DNA from: Chloroflexota bacterium
GTDB taxonomy: Bacteria; Chloroflexota; Anaerolineae; Caldilineales; Caldilineaceae
Reading direction: 5' to 3'
DNA length: 8,991 nucleotides
Assembly (NCBI GenBank): GCA_003577005.1
Contig: QEUW01000033.1
Location: 1 to 8,991 of the forward strand
Shown here: one piece after another, positions 8,976-8,991 of the stretch
Position numbering within the stretch: position 1 is the first letter of the stretch
Layout of the letters: each line of letters opens with the position of its first letter
Notes under the pieces: model-generated
Told to the model about the DNA's origin: nothing
Database searches by the model: none
Seen by the model: only the letters and a program-made list of their open reading frames with translations
Program-made: the position numbers and the translations under genes

Positions 8976-8991
8976 ATAGAGAGCAAGGGGC

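Noticed and set aside
8891..8986. S41 protease start at TTG 8986
   Set aside because: It would place coding sequence across the promoter region and add a non-signal-like N-terminus; ATG 8890 gives a normal signal peptide and a nearby GAGGG.

Overview
The window looks like chromosomal, GC-rich bacterial DNA, most likely from a member of the Chloroflexota (Caldilinea/Anaerolineae-like). This is an inference. It rests on a multi-LysM L,D-transpeptidase with a non-canonical 'TFGC' active site, a DUF4258/YgiT pair, an S41 peptidase with 'GTG' in place of 'GKG', and short palindromic repeats of a type I recall from that phylum. No marker gene proves the taxonomy. No rRNA, tRNA, CRISPR array, phage or insertion sequence was seen.

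Left part (1-3311). The GTPase Obg is on the minus strand and runs off the left edge. Its -10 box lies six bases before the ATG, so its mRNA is probably leaderless. Divergent to it is a large exported cell-wall enzyme with six LysM repeats, Pro/Thr/Glu-rich linkers and a C-terminal YkuD domain. A 160-base intergenic gap with a CACAGAG-type inverted repeat follows.

Middle part (3312-7674). Six plus-strand genes look like one co-directional cluster. They encode a HypE-like AIR-synthase-family protein without the HypE C-terminal Cys, a COG3375-like GNAT acyltransferase, a DUF4258 protein overlapping a YgiT-type zinc-finger protein (toxin-antitoxin-like), an enolase-superfamily N-succinylamino acid racemase/o-succinylbenzoate synthase, and a NUDIX hydrolase. 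The GNAT and racemase together resemble the known D-to-L amino acid conversion route (N-succinylation, racemisation, desuccinylation). The desuccinylase is not in the window. A perfect 21-bp inverted repeat built from a 7-bp unit sits at the racemase/NUDIX junction and encodes the last racemase residues and stop.

Right part (7625-8991). A minus-strand, exported S41 (CtpA-like) protease with a PDZ domain converges on the NUDIX gene and overlaps it by 50 bases. Its catalytic Ser is present, but the dyad Lys position is Thr. Its promoter overlaps a good extended -10 promoter pointing rightward out of the window.

There is no obvious, fully novel system. The points most worth a second look are the acyltransferase/racemase cluster with its embedded TA-like pair, the Lys-less S41 protease, the leaderless obg, and the repeat that writes a protein C-terminus.
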